Notes: generated by a model from the sequence alone, not told the origin. 51,078 nucleotides of DNA from CAXBOO01 sp963977425 (GCA_963977425.1 CAXBOO010000009.1:1-51078), one strand, 5' to 3'. Positions 10,030-20,018 are shown, counted from the stretch's first letter. Program-made: numbers and translations.

Positions 10030-10047
10030 CCCTATATAAGTGCTATT

Positions 10048-11997
10048 TTGATAAAAGACTGGATACATAAGCTCTTAAAACATCCGAAGATCAAACCTTT
10101 GGATCTTAGTATAAAAAGAGGTGTTAAGGTATTTCGTAACCTTATTTTTGATCCGTTAGCGAGTCGAATTGATGAAAAACGTTTAAAAGTAAATGCGGTA
10201 CTGATCAAAAGCAAAGATCAGGTATTGGGCATATTCCGTATTCTAAGTTTGTTGGTGGCAATTGCATCCATTGGGGTGCTTGTTAATTATTACGGAAACA
10301 ATATTGGAGTAGAAGAATCGGCAAGAACATTTAGGTACATCCAAATGTCATTTGCTTTTTATGTGATTCATTATTTACTGAAATTTATATACGATTTTCA
10401 CCCACTTTCCTTTATTAAACGCCAAAAATTTGAAAGTCTAACGATTTTCATTTTGATGGTTGAAGGCATTTCTTATGCTGTAAGTAAAGAATTAATTATT
10501 GCTAGAATTTCCGAACATTTGGGTGTATCTACCTTAAGTTCATTGGGTATTATCGGTGCTCAGTTTTATTTAATAGTACTGGTTTTCAATGACATTTTTA
10601 GAGGGGCTAAACCCATCTTTCAATTCAAAAGACGATTGCACCCTGCAACTGCCTTTATAACTACATTTTTTCTTTTGATACTTATTGGAGCAGCCGTGTT
10701 GTTGTTGCCAGAAATGACGATCAAAGGCAGTAACCTCTCAATATTAGATGCATTATTTACTTCTGCATCGGCTACATGTGTTACGGGCTTGGTTTTGCAT
10801 GATACCGCTACTTTGTTTACCATGAAAGGACAGTTTGTCATCATGATTTTGATCAAACTTGGTGGTTTGAACATCATTGCATTTGGTGTATTCATGTCCT
10901 TTTTATCCAAAATGGGTTTTGGTATTAGGAAACACGAAGTTCTAGAAGATTTTGTAAACCGAGAGAGCATTGTAACGTATAAAAAATCATTGGTAACCAT
11001 ACTATACATCAGTTTGGTATTGGAAGGTCTTGGTGCCATGTTTTTCTATATGTATTGGGATGCAGGTATTGAGTTCGCCGATAGAGGTGAACGAATATTT
11101 CATTCAGTATTCCATTCTTTAAGTGCATTCAACAATGCAGGATTCTCAACTTTTACCGACGGCTATTACAATCCATTATTAAGAAACAATTATCTTATCC
11201 ATGCTGTCACATCAGTATTGATTTTCTTAGGTTCATTGGGCTTTACCACGCTGCTTGAGATTTTTGATTTTAAACGCATGCGAAGCAGAATTAAGTCGCC
11301 ATGGAAAAGGTTGAGTGTATCATCTAAGATTTCCCTATATATGAGTCTTATTTTAGTTTTTGGAGGGTTCTTCGTCATTTTCTTTTTAGAGAATGGAAAA
11401 GTGTTTAATTCAGATAGCACGTTTGCAAATTTGTCGGGAGCATTCTTCAGTTCTGTTACGACACGTACAGCAGGCTTTAATACTGTCGATTTTTCTATGT
11501 TTTCGGCACCAACCATAATGCTTATTTTGTTGTTGATGTTTATCGGAGCGTCATCTTCTAGTACCGGAGGAGGTATAAAAACATCCAGCTTGTTTCTAAT
11601 TATATCGTCTACGTTTTCTACTATTCGAGGTCGAAAAACCATTGAGTTCAATAAAAAGACATTTTCTAATGAATTGGTAAGGAAAGCCTATTCTGTGCTG
11701 ATTTACAGTTTGTTGGTTGTAGGAACTTCTACTTTTTTCTTGTGCATTACCGAAGCCAATTTGCTAGAATCTGGTCAATTCAATATCATCGATATATTGT
11801 TTGAAGAAGTGTCGGCATTTGCAACGGTAGGACTATCTACAGGGATTACACCTTTATTGAGTACAAGCGGAAAACTTATCATTATGCTGAGTATGTTTGT
11901 AGGCCGAATCGGAACACTCACTTTTGCGTATGTTCTGACAAAAAATATTTCAAATTTAAAATACCGATACCCTGATGCTCACATCATGGTTGGATAA
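10048..11997 (+). CDS. trkH: TrkH-family potassium uptake protein
   Basis: About 649 residues, integral inner-membrane K+ channel/transporter subunit. The four selectivity-filter loops can be read in order: ATCVTGLV, FNNAGFST, TRTAGFNT and FATVGLSTG. The GASSSSTGGGIKT segment is also typical. An N-terminal extension with several extra helices (about residues 55-190) precedes the TrkH core, as is usual in Bacteroidota homologues. The start is uncertain. The frame has no ATG near the N-terminus, and TTG at 10048 is the best option. No trkA regulatory gene is next to it in the window. It sits in the same-direction run between rfaE1 and the menaquinone methyltransferase gene. Confidence 0.9.
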   Translation: MIKDWIHKLLKHPKIKPLDLSIKRGVKVFRNLIFDPLASRIDEKRLKVNAVLIKSKDQVLGIFRILSLLVAIASIGVLVNYYGNNIGVEESARTFRYIQMSFAFYVIHYLLKFIYDFHPLSFIKRQKFESLTIFILMVEGISYAVSKELIIARISEHLGVSTLSSLGIIGAQFYLIVLVFNDIFRGAKPIFQFKRRLHPATAFITTFFLLILIGAAVLLLPEMTIKGSNLSILDALFTSASATCVTGLVLHDTATLFTMKGQFVIMILIKLGGLNIIAFGVFMSFLSKMGFGIRKHEVLEDFVNRESIVTYKKSLVTILYISLVLEGLGAMFFYMYWDAGIEFADRGERIFHSVFHSLSAFNNAGFSTFTDGYYNPLLRNNYLIHAVTSVLIFLGSLGFTTLLEIFDFKRMRSRIKSPWKRLSVSSKISLYMSLILVFGGFFVIFFLENGKVFNSDSTFANLSGAFFSSVTTRTAGFNTVDFSMFSAPTIMLILLLMFIGASSSSTGGGIKTSSLFLIISSTFSTIRGRKTIEFNKKTFSNELVRKAYSVLIYSLLVVGTSTFFLCITEANLLESGQFNIIDILFEEVSAFATVGLSTGITPLLSTSGKLIIMLSMFVGRIGTLTFAYVLTKNISNLKYRYPDAHIMVG

Positions 11998-12003
11998 TAT
12001 ATT

Positions 12004-12720
12004 ATGGTAAAACCTTACGAAAGCGATAAGACTAAGAAAGAAGAAGTTGCATTGATGTTCAACAACATTGCACACAAGTACGATTTTCTAAATCATTTTT
12101 TCTCTCTTGGAATAGATTTCCTTTGGCGTAAAAAAGCCATTCGTTTGCTAAAGAAAAATTCACCTAAAAGTGTGTTGGATTTAGCTACGGGTACAGCCGA
12201 TTTCGCAATTGCAGCTAGAAAATTAAAACCCAATCGAATTGTTGGAGCTGATATTTCTAAGGGCATGGTTGATATCGGTAAGGTAAAGGTGAAGAAGAAA
12301 AACCTTCAAGACCTTATTACTCTTGAAATTGGCGACAGTGAAAATCTACGTTTTGAAGACAACGAATTCGATGCACTTACGGTAGGTTTTGGCGTTAGAA
12401 ATTATGGCGACTTGAAAAAAGGCTTGGGAGAAATGCTACGTGTTGTTAAACCTGGAGGTAATTTGGCCATTTTGGAATTTTCAAAACCAACAAAATTTCC
12501 TGTTAAACAAGCCTTTTCGTTTTATTTTAAATACATCATGCCTGTATTAGGCAACTGGTTGGCCAAAGACCAAGCGGCTTATACTTATTTGCCCGAATCG
12601 GTTCAAGCATTTCCATCAGGTCAGGATTTTGTAGATATTTTAAATGAAGTTGGATACAAGAATGTGAAAGTTTATCCGTTATCAGGGGGTATTGCAAGCA
12701 TTTATTTTGGAGAAAAGTAG
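12004..12720 (+). CDS. ubiE: Demethylmenaquinone methyltransferase (MenG/UbiE)
   Basis: 238 residues, class I SAM-dependent methyltransferase. Visible motifs are MFNNIAHKYDFLNHFFSLGIDFLWR near the N-terminus, DLATGTADFAI (SAM-binding motif I, about residue 59), FGVRNYGDLKKGLGEM and VKPGGNLAILEFSKP. It performs the last C-methylation of menaquinone synthesis, the expected quinone in this phylum. It is 6 bases after trkH, and its end overlaps the start of porT. The ubiE-porT pairing is a familiar flavobacterial arrangement. Confidence 0.95.
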   Translation: MVKPYESDKTKKEEVALMFNNIAHKYDFLNHFFSLGIDFLWRKKAIRLLKKNSPKSVLDLATGTADFAIAARKLKPNRIVGADISKGMVDIGKVKVKKKNLQDLITLEIGDSENLRFEDNEFDALTVGFGVRNYGDLKKGLGEMLRVVKPGGNLAILEFSKPTKFPVKQAFSFYFKYIMPVLGNWLAKDQAAYTYLPESVQAFPSGQDFVDILNEVGYKNVKVYPLSGGIASIYFGEK

Positions 12721-13444
12721 GTACATATTTACCAGCATATTTTTATGTGCAGTTTTAGCGTTATCCGCTCAAATTTCGGGAGCTAAAAAACCACGTTATG
12801 TAAATGAAAATTTACCAAATTTCGATTATAGACCCTATCATTTTGGGTTTACATTAAGTTCAAATTCCAGCGATTTTATCGTTCGATACAATGAGTTGGA
12901 TGCGAATAAAGATTCCTTGCTGTTTGTAGAAAACGATGCTGTACCTGGTTTTGCTATTGGCATTGTTTCAACCTACAAGCTCAACAAAAATATACGTCTG
13001 CGCTTTGTTCCTACATTGAGTTTTCAGGATAGAAAATTCATTTATAATTATAAAAAATCGGGAGAGCCAAACAAAACGTTTGAAAAAATAATCAAAAGTA
13101 CTTTTGTCGAGTTTCCAGTCTACATAAAGCTCAGAACCAATAGAGTTGGAAATGCTGCTGGTTATGTAATAGGTGGTGCCAAAGCAATGATAGACATGAG
13201 TTCTAAAAAGGACGTGGAGTCATTGAATGACAACGATTTAGTAGTTAAAATAGATAAATATCAGTTTCATGCTGAATTTGGTGGCGGTTTCGATTTCTTC
13301 TTGCCTTACTTTAAGTTTGGAATGGAATTCAAGTTTGGTTATGGTATTCAAGATGTTTTTATACCACAAGATCATAAGTTTTCTGCACCAATAAAATCCT
13401 TAGTACCCCGTACTTACACATTTACGCTTACTTTTGAGGGCTAA
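12707..13444 (+). CDS. porT: PorT/SprT family T9SS outer-membrane protein
   Basis: About 245 residues. The signal peptide ends LALSAQ; the rest is a small beta-barrel with alternating hydrophobic strands and an aromatic C-terminus (PRTYTFTLTFEG). The start is either TTG at 12707 or TTG at 12692; both lie inside the end of ubiE, a sign of translational coupling. PorT is required for type IX secretion in Porphyromonas and gliding flavobacteria. The call rests on size, the DYRPYHFGFTLS and STFVEFPVYIKLRT motifs and the position just after ubiE. It fits the many T9SS cargo proteins in this window. Confidence 0.85.
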   Translation: MEKSRYIFTSIFLCAVLALSAQISGAKKPRYVNENLPNFDYRPYHFGFTLSSNSSDFIVRYNELDANKDSLLFVENDAVPGFAIGIVSTYKLNKNIRLRFVPTLSFQDRKFIYNYKKSGEPNKTFEKIIKSTFVEFPVYIKLRTNRVGNAAGYVIGGAKAMIDMSSKKDVESLNDNDLVVKIDKYQFHAEFGGGFDFFLPYFKFGMEFKFGYGIQDVFIPQDHKFSAPIKSLVPRTYTFTLTFEG

Positions 13445-14967
13445 TGGCACTCATCAAAGAATTTAGAATTCCACATCAAGGATATAATCCTACTACCGAT
13501 TATTCTGCATCACTTCAGAATCACTATCCGTATCGTCGTTTGATAAAACGCAGCATAGATAGTAGAGGGCGAAAAGTGGTTTTTGTACTTAAGTATGAGT
13601 GTTCTACTTCTGATTTTGAAGGCCCTATTTCTGAACCAATACCATTAAAACAGGTTGACGCTCTTAACAAAGTGCACATTATTGGCGCTGGCCCGGCTGG
13701 TTATTTTGCTGCTTTACAAGCTATTTCCTTGGGTATCAAGCCTATAATATTCGAAAGAGGGAAACCTGTAAGAGAACGCCGTCGTGATTTGGCACAATTG
13801 GTGAAAAATCATGTGGTAAATCCAGAATCCAATTATTGCTTTGGCGAAGGTGGTGCAGGGACTTATTCCGATGGAAAACTGTATACTAGAAGTAAAAAAA
13901 GAGGGGATGTAAAAGCTGTATTAGCCACTTTAGTACAGTATGGTGCCGATGCGGATATTCTTATTGATGCTCATCCACATATTGGAACAAATAAATTGCC
14001 TCAAATCATCGAAAACCTTCGCGAAACTATAATAGATCATGGTGGTGAAATTCATTTTGAAAGCAAACTCACGAACTTTACATTAAACAACAATAAGATA
14101 GAGTCTATAGTTATCAATGAGATAGAAACCATCGCTACGGAAAATGTAGTCTTGGCTACTGGTCACTCTGCTGAAGACATATTTCACCTTTTGAAAGCGA
14201 ATAAAGTTGATATTGCTTTTAAGCCATTCGCTTTAGGTTTTAGAATTGAACACCCTCAGTCTTGGGTCGACAACATTCAATATCATGGAATTAAAAACGA
14301 TGTTTTGCCCCCAGCTGCTTATTCGCTAGTAACACAAACCGAACAAAAAGGTGTTTTTTCTTTTTGCATGTGTCCAGGTGGTATTATTGCTCCATGCGCA
14401 ACAGGCGATAGACAAGTGGTAACCAATGGTTGGTCGCCTAGTAAAAGAAACAATGAATACGCTAATAGTGGTTTTGTAGCTGAAATAGGAGAGAAAGATA
14501 TCGATCCTAAACATGGTCCTTTAGGAGGTTTGTATTTGCAAAGAGCAATAGAAGAAAAAGCTTGGAAAATGGCAGGCGAAAGTCAGAAAGCACCTGCGCA
14601 AATGGCAACAGATTTCGTAAACAATAGAATCGGTGAGCTAAGTAATTGCAGTTATATACCTGGTGTGGTAGCATGCAATTTGAACGAATTATTTCCTAAA
14701 AACATTACCAAAGCACTTCGAGATGCACTGATTGAATTCGATAAAAAAATGCCAGGCTACATTAAAAACGGAATGATAATCGCTCCCGAAACAAGAACGT
14801 CATCTCCAGTGCAAGTTTTGAGAGATCCAAGAAATTTGAATAGTACCAGTGCTAGTAATTTGTATCCTTGCGCTGAAGGAGCAGGTTATGCTGGAGGTAT
14901 AATTAGTGCCGCAATAGATGGTATGCGATGTGTAAAGGCTTTAGGCCAAGCGCAAATGACTGAGTAA
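13444..14967 (+). CDS. NAD(P)/FAD-dependent oxidoreductase (COG2509-like)
   Basis: 507 residues. A short N-terminal domain (residues 1-75) precedes a Rossmann FAD-binding motif VHIIGAGPAGYFAALQA (about residue 78) and the conserved CFGEGGAGTYSDGKLYTR segment. It ends with PCAEGAGYAGGIISAAIDG, the second FAD contact. This is the uncharacterised FAD-dependent dehydrogenase family (COG2509); the substrate is unknown. ATG overlaps the porT stop by one base (TAATG), which implies coupled translation. Its last 27 bases overlap the convergent methyltransferase gene. Confidence 0.88.
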   Translation: MALIKEFRIPHQGYNPTTDYSASLQNHYPYRRLIKRSIDSRGRKVVFVLKYECSTSDFEGPISEPIPLKQVDALNKVHIIGAGPAGYFAALQAISLGIKPIIFERGKPVRERRRDLAQLVKNHVVNPESNYCFGEGGAGTYSDGKLYTRSKKRGDVKAVLATLVQYGADADILIDAHPHIGTNKLPQIIENLRETIIDHGGEIHFESKLTNFTLNNNKIESIVINEIETIATENVVLATGHSAEDIFHLLKANKVDIAFKPFALGFRIEHPQSWVDNIQYHGIKNDVLPPAAYSLVTQTEQKGVFSFCMCPGGIIAPCATGDRQVVTNGWSPSKRNNEYANSGFVAEIGEKDIDPKHGPLGGLYLQRAIEEKAWKMAGESQKAPAQMATDFVNNRIGELSNCSYIPGVVACNLNELFPKNITKALRDALIEFDKKMPGYIKNGMIIAPETRTSSPVQVLRDPRNLNSTSASNLYPCAEGAGYAGGIISAAIDGMRCVKALGQAQMTE

Positions 14968-15669
14968 AATTGCACCGGCAGTAGCAACATTCAAAGATTC
15001 GGCATTGCCTAATTTGGGAATAGTTATTTTGGTATAGTTGTTTTCTTTTGGAAATACTTGTATTCCGTGAGATTCACTACCTAAGACTAATGCTTTTGGG
15101 GTTGTGTCAAATTTAGTTTCGTAGACATTTTCGCCTTCTAGCACAGCGGCATAAATTGGGCTTTCGTATTTCGAATAAAAATCTTCTAGTTCGCACTCAA
15201 TAATATTGACTCTAAAAATGCTTCCCATACTGGCTTGTACACATTTTGGATTGTGGGGGTCAACACAGTTTTTTCCCAATACAAGTTGCTCTACACCAAA
15301 CCAATCACAAAGTCGGATGAGGGTCCCTAAATTACCGGGATCGCTAACAGCGTCCAATACCAAAGCACTTTTTCGAGTATCAAGTTCTTTTACATCTGGA
15401 ATTTTACATATAGCCATTGCGTCTTGTAAAATTTCTAGAGGACTAAGTGAGCTAAGTTCTTTGCTATCAAGAATTAGGGGATGCAAATTTGAATCGATGT
15501 TCTTCGCGAAATCTTCAGTAACAAAAAGGTGTTCTATTGCGGCATTATTGGCAATAGCTTCTTGTATACTTTTTCGGCCACAGACTAAAAATAAACTTTC
15601 TTCTCGTCTACCTTTTTTTCGATGTAGTTTTCTGCTTAATTTCGCTAAACGATTTCCTGCTGTTTGCAT
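14941..15669 (-). CDS. SpoU/TrmH-family RNA methyltransferase
   Basis: 242 residues from the ATG at 15669. An N-terminal substrate-binding domain (RKLHRKKGRREESLFLVCGRKSIQEA) precedes a SPOUT knot domain. The three family motifs are visible: ALVLDAVSDPGNLGTLIR (motif 1), ALVLGSESHGI (motif 2) and IPKLGNAESLNVATAGAILLSHL (motif 3). It should 2'-O-methylate rRNA or tRNA using SAM, like RlmB or TrmH; the exact target cannot be read from sequence. Its start codon abuts that of tamL on the opposite strand, with no bases between, in the palindrome CATATG. Confidence 0.9.
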   Translation of the reverse strand: MQTAGNRLAKLSRKLHRKKGRREESLFLVCGRKSIQEAIANNAAIEHLFVTEDFAKNIDSNLHPLILDSKELSSLSPLEILQDAMAICKIPDVKELDTRKSALVLDAVSDPGNLGTLIRLCDWFGVEQLVLGKNCVDPHNPKCVQASMGSIFRVNIIECELEDFYSKYESPIYAAVLEGENVYETKFDTTPKALVLGSESHGIQVFPKENNYTKITIPKLGNAESLNVATAGAILLSHLRLA

Positions 15670-18003
15670 ATGGCTAAAAGTATTCAAAATATTGCCTTTT
15701 TGGTATTAGCCACCTGTCTAATTTTTGTTGGATGCAGTGTTTCTCGTAAGGTGCCGAAAGGAAAACAACTCCTTGTAAAGAATAAAATTCTCAATCTGGA
15801 AGATGTTGGCGATTATGATCCTGGAATCAATACCATCATCAAGCAAACACCAAATAATAAATTTTTGGGCTTGGTCAAGCTTCGTTTGCAAATGTGGAAC
15901 ATTGCAACAGGAAAAAAAGACAGTCGCTTTTGGTATTGGGTAAAAGAAACTTTAGGAGAAGAGCCTGTTTTGTTGGATACTGCCATCAGCGCTGAAAGTT
16001 GTAGGCAAATAAGCAAGTTCTTATTCAAAGAAGGATTTTTCAATAATACGGTTACGTATGAAACGTTTTTTCTCAACAAACGAAAGGCTAGGGTAGAATA
16101 TAAAATTGATGCTGGAAGAGCTTTTTTTGTGGATACGTTTTCAGTATCAGTGGTTGATGAAAGCTTAGAATACGTTGTGTTGCCGATTATTAAAAAGCAT
16201 AAAATACAAGGCAAACAATATTCGTATTCGAAATTAGAAGAGCTAAGAACCGACATTACAACGAGCTTTCAAGAACACGGGTATTTTGAATTCAATAAAT
16301 CCTATGTTCGATTTAAAGTTGATACAACGTCACAAGATTTTGATGTAAAGTTGAGTTTATTGGTCGCAAACCCTAAAACGGGCAGCCATGAAAAATTCAA
16401 ATTAAGGTCAACCTATATATATCCAGATTATTCATTTTCTAACGAAAGCACGCCAAACGATACCGATCATTTTGGGAACTTGAGCATAGTATATGGTGAT
16501 AAAAGAAACATCACACCGAGATTCTTGTATCAGAACATTTTTCTTGACGATAAAGAATATGCCCTTAGTAAATACAATCTTACATACCAACGCCTAACAG
16601 GGGTTAACGTTTTTTCTAATGTTAGAATAAATTTAGAAAAAGTGGCTACTGATTCATTGGATGCATTCATTCAATTAACACCGGCTCCAAAACATTCGTT
16701 TTTTATCGAATCTAGTGTAGAATCTCGTGTGAATACGGCAGAAAATACTAGAGATATTAACTTCGGATTGTCTGGAAATGTGTCGTATGCTAAACGAAAT
16801 GCATTCAAAAATGGTGAGTTTTTATTGGTGTCGCTTTCAGGTGGAATAGAACCCTTTTTTCTGTTTGATTCCATTTCATCTTCCAAGAATTTTTTCAATA
16901 CAATACAGTTTGGTCCAAGTCTGAGCATCACTTACCCTCGTTTTTTACTACCCGTAAGTCAATCAAAATTCAATAAACTTCAATTTCCTGAAACAAAACT
17001 GAGTTTCTCGTATAACCGATTAGAAAACACATCTATTCTAAGAGAAACATATTCGGCTAATTTGGCTTACCAATGGAAAGAAGGGAAGTTTAAGACACAC
17101 AATATTGCTCCGCTTGATATTTCGTTGGTTGATGCGCAGTTAAGCCCTGCAGTGAAAAGGAGAATTCAAGACTTCAACAATCCATTCCTGCTGAATTCGT
17201 ACACCAATCAATTCATATTGGCACACATTTACACCTTTATTTATAGCAAAAGTGTTACGCCAAAAACATTGTTGAGTTACCGAGGAAAAGCTGAGTTTGC
17301 AGGAGTTATACTGAGAGGGTTGACTCAATTGAAACTGGGAAATTTCATAGAAAATTCAAATTATGCCCATTATTTTTTGAATGAGCACGAATTGCGACTC
17401 AGAGTGTTAGGAAAACGAAATCAAAGCTGGGCATTTCGATTGTTTGGGGGACTTGGAGTTGGACTAAACGCCAATCCATTGCTGCCATTCGATAGACGTT
17501 TTTTTGCTGGGGGTTCTGTAGGTTTAAGGGCTTGGAGAGCAACAACCATTGGCCCAGGGTCGTATGCGCCACCCTTCAATGAAGTGTACAGTAACTTGAA
17601 TCGTTTGGGCGATGTAAAGTTGGAAGTCAATGCAGAATATCGATTTAAATTGGCAGGACCTTTGAGTGGTGCTTTATTTGTTGATGCAGGAAATATATGG
17701 GAAAGAGAAAAACAAGAAGACAGACCCAATGCCGAATTCTCTAGTGGTTTTATGAAAGAAGTTGCGATTGGAGTTGGAGCAGGAATTCGGTTCGATTTTG
17801 ACTTTCTTGTAGTAAGATTGGATGCTGGTTTGAAGTTTAGAGACCCATCTTTGCCCTCAAACGAACGTTGGATTTACCAATCCAAAAATAATTACAACCA
17901 AATGGTTGATGATTACAATTTGAACAAGGCTGAAAATGAGCCTGTTGCGAATAGATATGAAAATAATTTAAATTTTAACCTCGGTATTGGCTATCCATTC
18001 TAA
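15670..18003 (+). CDS. tamL: TamL: BamA/TamA-like outer-membrane barrel lipoprotein
   Basis: 777 residues. The N-terminus has a lipobox (LIFVGC, Cys about residue 22) followed by SRKVPKGKQLLVKNKI, the signature of the lipidated TamA variant of Bacteroidota. POTRA-like segments follow (about residues 100-330), then a C-terminal Omp85 barrel with FFAGGSVGLRAWR and the terminal LNFNLGIGYPF strand. It should help insert outer-membrane proteins together with a TamB-type partner, which is not in this window. The start ATG at 15670 directly abuts the divergent methyltransferase start. Confidence 0.9.
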   Translation: MAKSIQNIAFLVLATCLIFVGCSVSRKVPKGKQLLVKNKILNLEDVGDYDPGINTIIKQTPNNKFLGLVKLRLQMWNIATGKKDSRFWYWVKETLGEEPVLLDTAISAESCRQISKFLFKEGFFNNTVTYETFFLNKRKARVEYKIDAGRAFFVDTFSVSVVDESLEYVVLPIIKKHKIQGKQYSYSKLEELRTDITTSFQEHGYFEFNKSYVRFKVDTTSQDFDVKLSLLVANPKTGSHEKFKLRSTYIYPDYSFSNESTPNDTDHFGNLSIVYGDKRNITPRFLYQNIFLDDKEYALSKYNLTYQRLTGVNVFSNVRINLEKVATDSLDAFIQLTPAPKHSFFIESSVESRVNTAENTRDINFGLSGNVSYAKRNAFKNGEFLLVSLSGGIEPFFLFDSISSSKNFFNTIQFGPSLSITYPRFLLPVSQSKFNKLQFPETKLSFSYNRLENTSILRETYSANLAYQWKEGKFKTHNIAPLDISLVDAQLSPAVKRRIQDFNNPFLLNSYTNQFILAHIYTFIYSKSVTPKTLLSYRGKAEFAGVILRGLTQLKLGNFIENSNYAHYFLNEHELRLRVLGKRNQSWAFRLFGGLGVGLNANPLLPFDRRFFAGGSVGLRAWRATTIGPGSYAPPFNEVYSNLNRLGDVKLEVNAEYRFKLAGPLSGALFVDAGNIWEREKQEDRPNAEFSSGFMKEVAIGVGAGIRFDFDFLVVRLDAGLKFRDPSLPSNERWIYQSKNNYNQMVDDYNLNKAENEPVANRYENNLNFNLGIGYPF

Positions 18004-18022
18004 AAAGGTTTTTAAAAGTTTT

Positions 18023-18030
18023 TAGATTTG
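18023..18030 (+). promoter_or_regulatory. Bacteroidota -7 element (TAGATTTG) for the aldolase gene
   Basis: Exact TAnnTTTG match 20 bases before the ATG at 18051, located in the short gap after tamL. It suggests that the aldolase-accD pair has its own promoter. Confidence 0.65.
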
Positions 18031-18050
18031 CCAACTACCTTATTGCACTT

Positions 18051-19106
18051 ATGGCATCTGATAAAATAATAAAGTTACTAGGAGAAAATGCTCATTTGTT
18101 AGAGCATACATGCAGCACAATTACCAAAGATCAATTGCATCTACCAAGTTCAAATTTTGTAGAACAATACTTTGGACCTACCAATAGAAGTCCACAGGTA
18201 CTAAGAAGCTTAGGTGCTTTGTACAATCATGGGAGACTAGCAAATACAGGATATGTTTCTATTTTACCTGTAGATCAAGGAATTGAACATTCTGCAGGAG
18301 CTTCATTTGCTCCAAACCCTGCATACTTTGATCCTGAAAATATTGTAAAACTTGCAATTGAAGGTGGATGTAATGCCGTGGCTAGTACTTTTGGTGTATT
18401 GGCATCAGTTTCAAGAAAATATGCTCATAAAATACCATTCATTGTAAAAATCAATCACAATGAGTTGTTAAGCTACCCAACTACCTACGATCAAATTTCA
18501 TTTGGTTCAGTTGAAGAAGCTTGGAATTTGGGCGCTGTTGCAGTAGGAGCAACCATTTATTTTGGTTCTCCAGAAAGTAATCGTCAAATCATTGAAGTAG
18601 CTCGTGCATTCGAACGCGCTCATGAATTGGGTATGGCTACTATTTTATGGTGTTACCTTAGAAACTCTGACTTCAAGAAAAACGGAGTTGATTTCCATAC
18701 AGCAACCGACATAACTGCTCAAGCTAACCATTTAGGTGTGACTATCCAAGCGGATATCATCAAGCAAAAGCTACCGACGCTTAACGGTGGGTATAAAGAA
18801 ATCGATTTTGGTAAAACTCACGAAGGGGTTTACACAAAATTAACCAGCGACAACCCAATTGATCTTTGCCGTTACCAAATAGCTAACTGCTATATGGGTC
18901 GTGTTGGTTTGATCAATTCAGGTGGAGCATCTGCTGGTGATTCAGATTTAAGTGAAGCTGTTACTACAGCTGTAATAAATAAACGTGCCGGTGGACATGG
19001 TTTAATTTCAGGACGTAAAGCGTTCCAAAAACCATTGAACGAAGGAATAGAATTATTAAATTCAATTCAAGACGTTTATTTAGATAATGACATTAGTATA
19101 GCGTAA
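18051..19106 (+). CDS. fbaB: Class I fructose-bisphosphate aldolase
   Basis: 351 residues, DhnA/FbaB-type Schiff-base aldolase. Characteristic stretches are ILPVDQGIEHSAGASFAPNPAYFDPENI, ASTFGVLASV, IVKINHNELLSYP, and near the end GLINSGGASAGDSDLSEAV (phosphate-binding loop) and GLISGRKAFQKP. It interconverts fructose-1,6-bisphosphate with DHAP and glyceraldehyde-3-phosphate in glycolysis and gluconeogenesis. The gene is followed by accD after 21 bases and probably shares its transcript. Confidence 0.92.
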   Translation: MASDKIIKLLGENAHLLEHTCSTITKDQLHLPSSNFVEQYFGPTNRSPQVLRSLGALYNHGRLANTGYVSILPVDQGIEHSAGASFAPNPAYFDPENIVKLAIEGGCNAVASTFGVLASVSRKYAHKIPFIVKINHNELLSYPTTYDQISFGSVEEAWNLGAVAVGATIYFGSPESNRQIIEVARAFERAHELGMATILWCYLRNSDFKKNGVDFHTATDITAQANHLGVTIQADIIKQKLPTLNGGYKEIDFGKTHEGVYTKLTSDNPIDLCRYQIANCYMGRVGLINSGGASAGDSDLSEAVTTAVINKRAGGHGLISGRKAFQKPLNEGIELLNSIQDVYLDNDISIA

Positions 19107-19127
19107 TAGCTATTAAAATATTGACTT

Positions 19128-19985
19128 ATGAGCAGCACCGCTGACTGGTTTAGAAGAATAAAACAGGGTATTATAACCCCTACAAAGGAGAAAAAAGAAA
19201 CTCCTGAAGGGTTGTGGTACAAATGTCCTGAATGCAAGCACGTAGTCGCAATGGACGATCACCATAAAAACCTGAGCATTTGTGAAGGTTGTGATCACCA
19301 CGACCGTTTGAGTGCAAGCGATTATTTTGACCTATTTTTTGATGAGGGTACTTGTACCGAATTCAATGCAAAAATGGTATCAGCTGATCCATTAGGGTTT
19401 GTTGACACTAAAAACTACGACGATAGAATCAAGAACACCATTCAAAAGACAGGATTAAACGATGCTGTTAGAACGGCTTATGGTGATATGCACGGACAAA
19501 AAGCAGTTGTAGCTGCAATGGATTTTGCCTTTATTGGTGGATCTATGGGGTCTGTTGTAGGTGAGAAAATTGCTAGAGGTATCGATAAAGCTATTGAGCT
19601 CAACTGTGGTTTCATCATGGTTTCTAAATCGGGTGGAGCCCGTATGATGGAAGCAGGATTTTCATTGATGCAGATGGCTAAAACCAGCGCAAAACTTACA
19701 TTGTTGGCAAAAGCAAAATTACCATACATCTCTTATTTAACCGATCCAACAACAGGTGGAGTAACGGCTTCATTTGCGATGTTAGGCGATATCAATATAG
19801 CTGAGCCAAAAGCTTTGATTGGATTTGCAGGACCACGTGTTATCAAAGAAACCATCAAAAGAGATTTACCAGAAGGCTTTCAAAGCTCTGAGTTTCTTTT
19901 AGAAGCTGGATTCTTGGATTATATCGTGAATCGTAAAGAGGCTAAAGAGAAAATAGCCCAATCACTAAAATTATTTTATAATTAA
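19128..19985 (+). CDS. accD: Acetyl-CoA carboxylase carboxyltransferase subunit beta
   Basis: 285 residues. The N-terminal zinc ribbon is visible as CPEC (about residue 28) and CEGC (about residue 49). The crotonase-like carboxyltransferase core includes SKSGGARMMEAGFSLMQMAKTSAKL and TGGVTASFAMLGDINIAEPKALIGFAGPRVI. With AccA it transfers the carboxyl group to acetyl-CoA in the first step of fatty-acid synthesis. Length and motifs are complete. Confidence 0.95.
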   Translation: MSSTADWFRRIKQGIITPTKEKKETPEGLWYKCPECKHVVAMDDHHKNLSICEGCDHHDRLSASDYFDLFFDEGTCTEFNAKMVSADPLGFVDTKNYDDRIKNTIQKTGLNDAVRTAYGDMHGQKAVVAAMDFAFIGGSMGSVVGEKIARGIDKAIELNCGFIMVSKSGGARMMEAGFSLMQMAKTSAKLTLLAKAKLPYISYLTDPTTGGVTASFAMLGDINIAEPKALIGFAGPRVIKETIKRDLPEGFQSSEFLLEAGFLDYIVNRKEAKEKIAQSLKLFYN

Positions 19986-20010
19986 TCATAGAGAGTAACA
20001 GTAATTTATT

Positions 20011-20018
20011 TACTTTTG
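20011..20018 (+). promoter_or_regulatory. Bacteroidota -7 element (TACTTTTG) for rpsO
   Basis: Exact TAnnTTTG match 44 bases before the rpsO ATG. It leaves a 5' leader of about 38 bases, in which an autoregulatory S15 site could lie, though I cannot identify one. Confidence 0.65.
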
